Shown here: positions 61,152 through 64,000 of the stretch, piece by piece | Numbering within the stretch: the first letter of the stretch is position 1 | Layout: the number at the start of each line of letters is the position of its first letter | Source: Acidobacteriota bacterium | Lineage (GTDB): Bacteria > Acidobacteriota > Holophagae > Acanthopleuribacterales > Acanthopleuribacteraceae | Direction of reading: 5' to 3' | Assembly: GCA_020637335.1 (NCBI GenBank) | Contig: JACJWC010000002.1 | Coordinates: forward strand, 234,769 to 298,768 | DNA: 64,000 bases | The notes under the pieces: model-generated | What the model saw: the letters and a program-made list of their open reading frames with translations, nothing else | What the model was told of the DNA's origin: nothing | The model's database searches: none | Program-made: the position numbers and the translations under genes

Positions 61152-62042
61152 ATGTTGCGGCCAAAAATGGGACGATCAGATGGGGATCCGCTATGGCAGG
61201 CGCAGGAGTCTGGATGGCAGTATGAGTCCCAGACAGGCGGATCCTTCGCGCTGCCATCGGATTGGTTGCAATTGGTGGTCGCCTGGTTGTGGGAAGGGGT
61301 GATGTTGGACTTGTTCCGCATCGAGGCGGCGGAACGCAAACGCAATCCCATCGATGGTGCTGATTTGGCCAATTTGAACCTGCGTGAACGCAGTTCGTTA
61401 TTGGGGCCCGGTTACCACGAGGAACTGGCCTTGATTTTTGACGGCTTGTGTTCAGGTCCAGAGGAAATGGCCCACCATCGCCTCAAAATTGACGGTCGGC
61501 CTCGGCTCGCCTTTGAGGTCAGTGCATTCCGTTTGTTTATGGCTTTGTCGTGGCGCTGGTTCCAACATTCGGGTGAAGGTATTTGCAGTTTACAGGTGGC
61601 GCGCCTTGGTCAGGTACACGGACTCGTGGCCGAATGGGCTCGACGCGAAGATGTGGACCTGCATTTTGAAGATCTGTTTGCCGCAGCCCTGAAACTGGCA
61701 GCCCACAATATGGCCGGCATGCTCGAGTTTAAGCTTGAACCGGAAAAAGTGATTTGGCGTTTACGTCCAGCTGCGCAAGCCAATACGGCCCGCTTTTTAT
61801 TGGCCGAACCCCCGCATTCCCCATTGACCTTTTTTCTAGCCGCCAGCCCTTTTCCCTGGATCAAGCCAGCCTGGCGATCAACTGATTTGCTTAAGCTGGC
61901 CTCCAACCAGGGAACCACCGTTTTAATCAGTGAGTCTCCGACTGAGGAATGGGATAATTTCCGGCATTTCGCGCTTGAATCCAACCGTTCTGAACCGCTG
62001 TGCCGCTTGGTTGATCGCCTTTTTCAACTGGCGCGTCCCTGA
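61152..62042 (+). CDS. Hypothetical protein
   Basis: About 296 residues from ATG 61152, which has AAGGGG eight bases upstream (a GTG at 61143 is also in frame). No signal peptide or membrane helix is clear; mostly helical. It contains HHRLKIDGRPRLAFEVSAFRLFMALSWRWF and ends with an alpha/beta-looking region. No family recognised. The stop codon directly abuts an inverted copy of repeat element B. Confidence 0.55.
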   Translation: MLRPKMGRSDGDPLWQAQESGWQYESQTGGSFALPSDWLQLVVAWLWEGVMLDLFRIEAAERKRNPIDGADLANLNLRERSSLLGPGYHEELALIFDGLCSGPEEMAHHRLKIDGRPRLAFEVSAFRLFMALSWRWFQHSGEGICSLQVARLGQVHGLVAEWARREDVDLHFEDLFAAALKLAAHNMAGMLEFKLEPEKVIWRLRPAAQANTARFLLAEPPHSPLTFFLAASPFPWIKPAWRSTDLLKLASNQGTTVLISESPTEEWDNFRHFALESNRSEPLCRLVDRLFQLARP

Positions 62043-62045
62043 AGT

Positions 62046-62537
62046 AAAGTGATGCGCACCAGTGAACTTCAACATGAGAAGCTAAATAATTGATTTTATT
62101 AAAATTACCAATGTCGGCCTGAAGGGCCGAAACGTAGGCAGCCCAGGTCAAGAACCGGAGCTTGCGCAGGTTCGCAGGCCTGGGTTCCAATCAAATTAAA
62201 CTCGGGAGCGTCCTGAAAGGGCGCAACTTCCCGTCCCCAACTGGGCGAGTTGCGCCGCTTTCAGGGCGCCCCGGATTTTTTTTGGACTTAACCCTGGCCT
62301 GCGGTTGGCTCGCAAGCCTCGCGAACCTTGGCCAGGGCTATCCACGTTCCGGCCTTTCAGGCCGAAGGAATTGAAGGCGTTCTAGGTGAAATGGACCCTT
62401 CATTCCCCGGCGCTATTTATCCTTCCCTAACCGCCTCCGGCTGGAGGTCCCTACACGCGATCTCTGCTCCCAACAAAACCACCCGATCATTCGTAAAACC
62501 GATTCCGAAACTGTGAAATTTAAACCAGGACTTGACA
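62046..62537 (-). repeat. MITE-like element B3, inverted and truncated
   Basis: Reverse-complement of B1/B2: begins AAGTGATGCGCACC, runs through the same nested hairpins and ends ACCAGGACTTGACA. It lacks the ~60 bp that carry one terminal inverted repeat, and starts four bases after the stop of the preceding gene. Confidence 0.8.
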
Positions 62538-62624
62538 TTGGAATCTCGAATGTTGAGTTAGGCATGTTGTAAAAGGCACATCGCTCACCATCCCACCCTC
62601 GACCCCAGCTAAACGGATCTTGGA

Positions 62625-62653
62625 TTGTCTGTTTGCCGGCTTCTGACTAAAAT
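62625..62653 (+). promoter_or_regulatory. Promoter of pyrH-frr
   Basis: TTGTCT - 17 bp - TAAAAT, 29 bp before the pyrH start. Confidence 0.6.
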
Positions 62654-62681
62654 GGGGGGACTTTGAGAAAAGGGGTGGGTT

Positions 62682-63404
<723 letters not shown>

Positions 63405-63962
63405 ATGATGGATTCAGTCTATAAGGACACCAAATCAAAAATGGATTCGGCGCTGAAGAAACTGCAGCAGGACCTTGCCACGGTGCGGACCGGTCGCGCT
63501 TCACTCAATATGTTCGATGGGATCCATGTCGATTATTACGGCAGCCAAACCCCGTTGAACCAAGTAGCGGGTATGGCCAATCCCGAACCGAATCTCATTA
63601 CAATTCAACCGTGGGAAAGCAAAATGATCGGGCCTATCGAGAAGGCGATTCTCGCTGCCAATATGGGTTTTACGCCCAACTCGGATGGCCAAATGATTCG
63701 GATTGTCATCCCGCCCCTCAACGAGGAACGGCGCAAAGAATATGTTAAAAACTGCCATAAATACCTCGAAAATGCCAAAACCGTCCTGCGCAATCTGCGG
63801 CGTGATGCCAATGATCGGGTCAAGAAAATGGAGAAGGACAAGGAAATCAGCCAGGACCAAATGCACGATGGTTTGGACGAAATCCAAAAAATCCTGACTC
63901 AACACGAAACTACGGCCGATAACTTGGTCAAGGACAAAGAAAAAGAGATTATGAGCTTCTAA
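63405..63962 (+). CDS. frr: Ribosome recycling factor
   Basis: A 185-residue protein that, with EF-G, splits post-termination ribosomes. Typical patterns LATVRTGRASLNMFDGIHVDYYGSQTPLNQ, VIPPLNEERRKEYVK and a coiled-coil C-terminus ending KDKEKEIMSF. AAGGAGA precedes the ATG, directly after the pyrH stop. The window ends 38 bp later without the next gene. Confidence 0.97.
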   Translation: MMDSVYKDTKSKMDSALKKLQQDLATVRTGRASLNMFDGIHVDYYGSQTPLNQVAGMANPEPNLITIQPWESKMIGPIEKAILAANMGFTPNSDGQMIRIVIPPLNEERRKEYVKNCHKYLENAKTVLRNLRRDANDRVKKMEKDKEISQDQMHDGLDEIQKILTQHETTADNLVKDKEKEIMSF

Positions 63963-64000
63963 CCTTTGGAAGCCTGTCTCGACAAATCGGCGCCGTTCCA

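Noticed and set aside
39870..62374. Recurring ~70-codon frames in element B (39870-40076 and 62162-62374)
   Set aside because: They are the same strand of the repeated hairpin element and simply translate its stems.

Overview
The window reads as chromosome of a Gram-negative, moderate-GC, free-living bacterium. PagL-type lipid A deacylase implies an outer membrane with LPS. No phage, plasmid or transposase genes, rRNA, tRNA or CRISPR array were seen. The gene mix (MoxR/DUF58 operon, long-form GAPDH, secreted S9 and M1 peptidases, radical-SAM peptide cluster, abundant MITE-like intergenic repeats) would suit Acidobacteriota or a similar phylum, but that placement is an inference and no marker gene here settles it.

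Layout. 0-2.7 kb: a truncated Crp/Fnr regulator, an SDR oxidoreductase and small membrane/secreted proteins. 2.7-6.6 kb: a divergent locus with an unusual adenylosuccinate-synthetase-like enzyme, a VWA protein, an NrtR-like Nudix regulator and an ADP-ribosylglycohydrolase, apparently an ADP-ribose/NAD-linked system. 6.6-8.5 and 13.0-14.2 kb: blocks of structured repeats that bracket an unusual Hsp70-like three-gene operon (8.9-13.0 kb). 14.2-20.1 kb: uvrA and a secreted M1 aminopeptidase. 20.2-26.7 kb: a tightly overlapping seven-gene MoxR/DUF58/DUF4350/DUF4129/SpoIIM/RDD operon.

26.9-34.1 kb is the most interesting region: a minus-strand operon with a recognisable promoter (34.1 kb) and an intrinsic terminator (26.95 kb). 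It holds three paralogous ~50-residue precursor peptides, a radical SAM/SPASM maturase, an M50 membrane protease with a PqqD-like N-terminus, an Asp/Asn beta-hydroxylase, an LpxL-like acyltransferase and two exported beta-propeller proteins. I read it as an undescribed RiPP pathway whose core is a short two-cysteine peptide (NNKC-x2-N-x-VAGCG-x-K).

34.5-50 kb: a secreted S9 peptidase, a MITE-like 555 bp repeat present in several copies, a carrier-protein-like gene lacking the attachment serine, a peroxide-defence pair (gpx/ohrR-like), a tldD/pmbA pair and two tandem paralogous membrane proteins. 50-56 kb: pagL with a TetR regulator, holB-tmk, and a third TldD-like protein in an operon with an adenosine-deaminase-family enzyme. 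56-64 kb: a CadC-like regulator interrupted by one in-frame stop, DedA, GAPDH, then pyrH-frr.

Intergenic space is dominated by at least four repeat families: a 7-bp (GAGCGTT) periodic array, a 555-bp inverted element with terminal inverted repeats, a shorter CCTAGG hairpin module, and a multi-hairpin module whose variant copy shows compensatory base changes.
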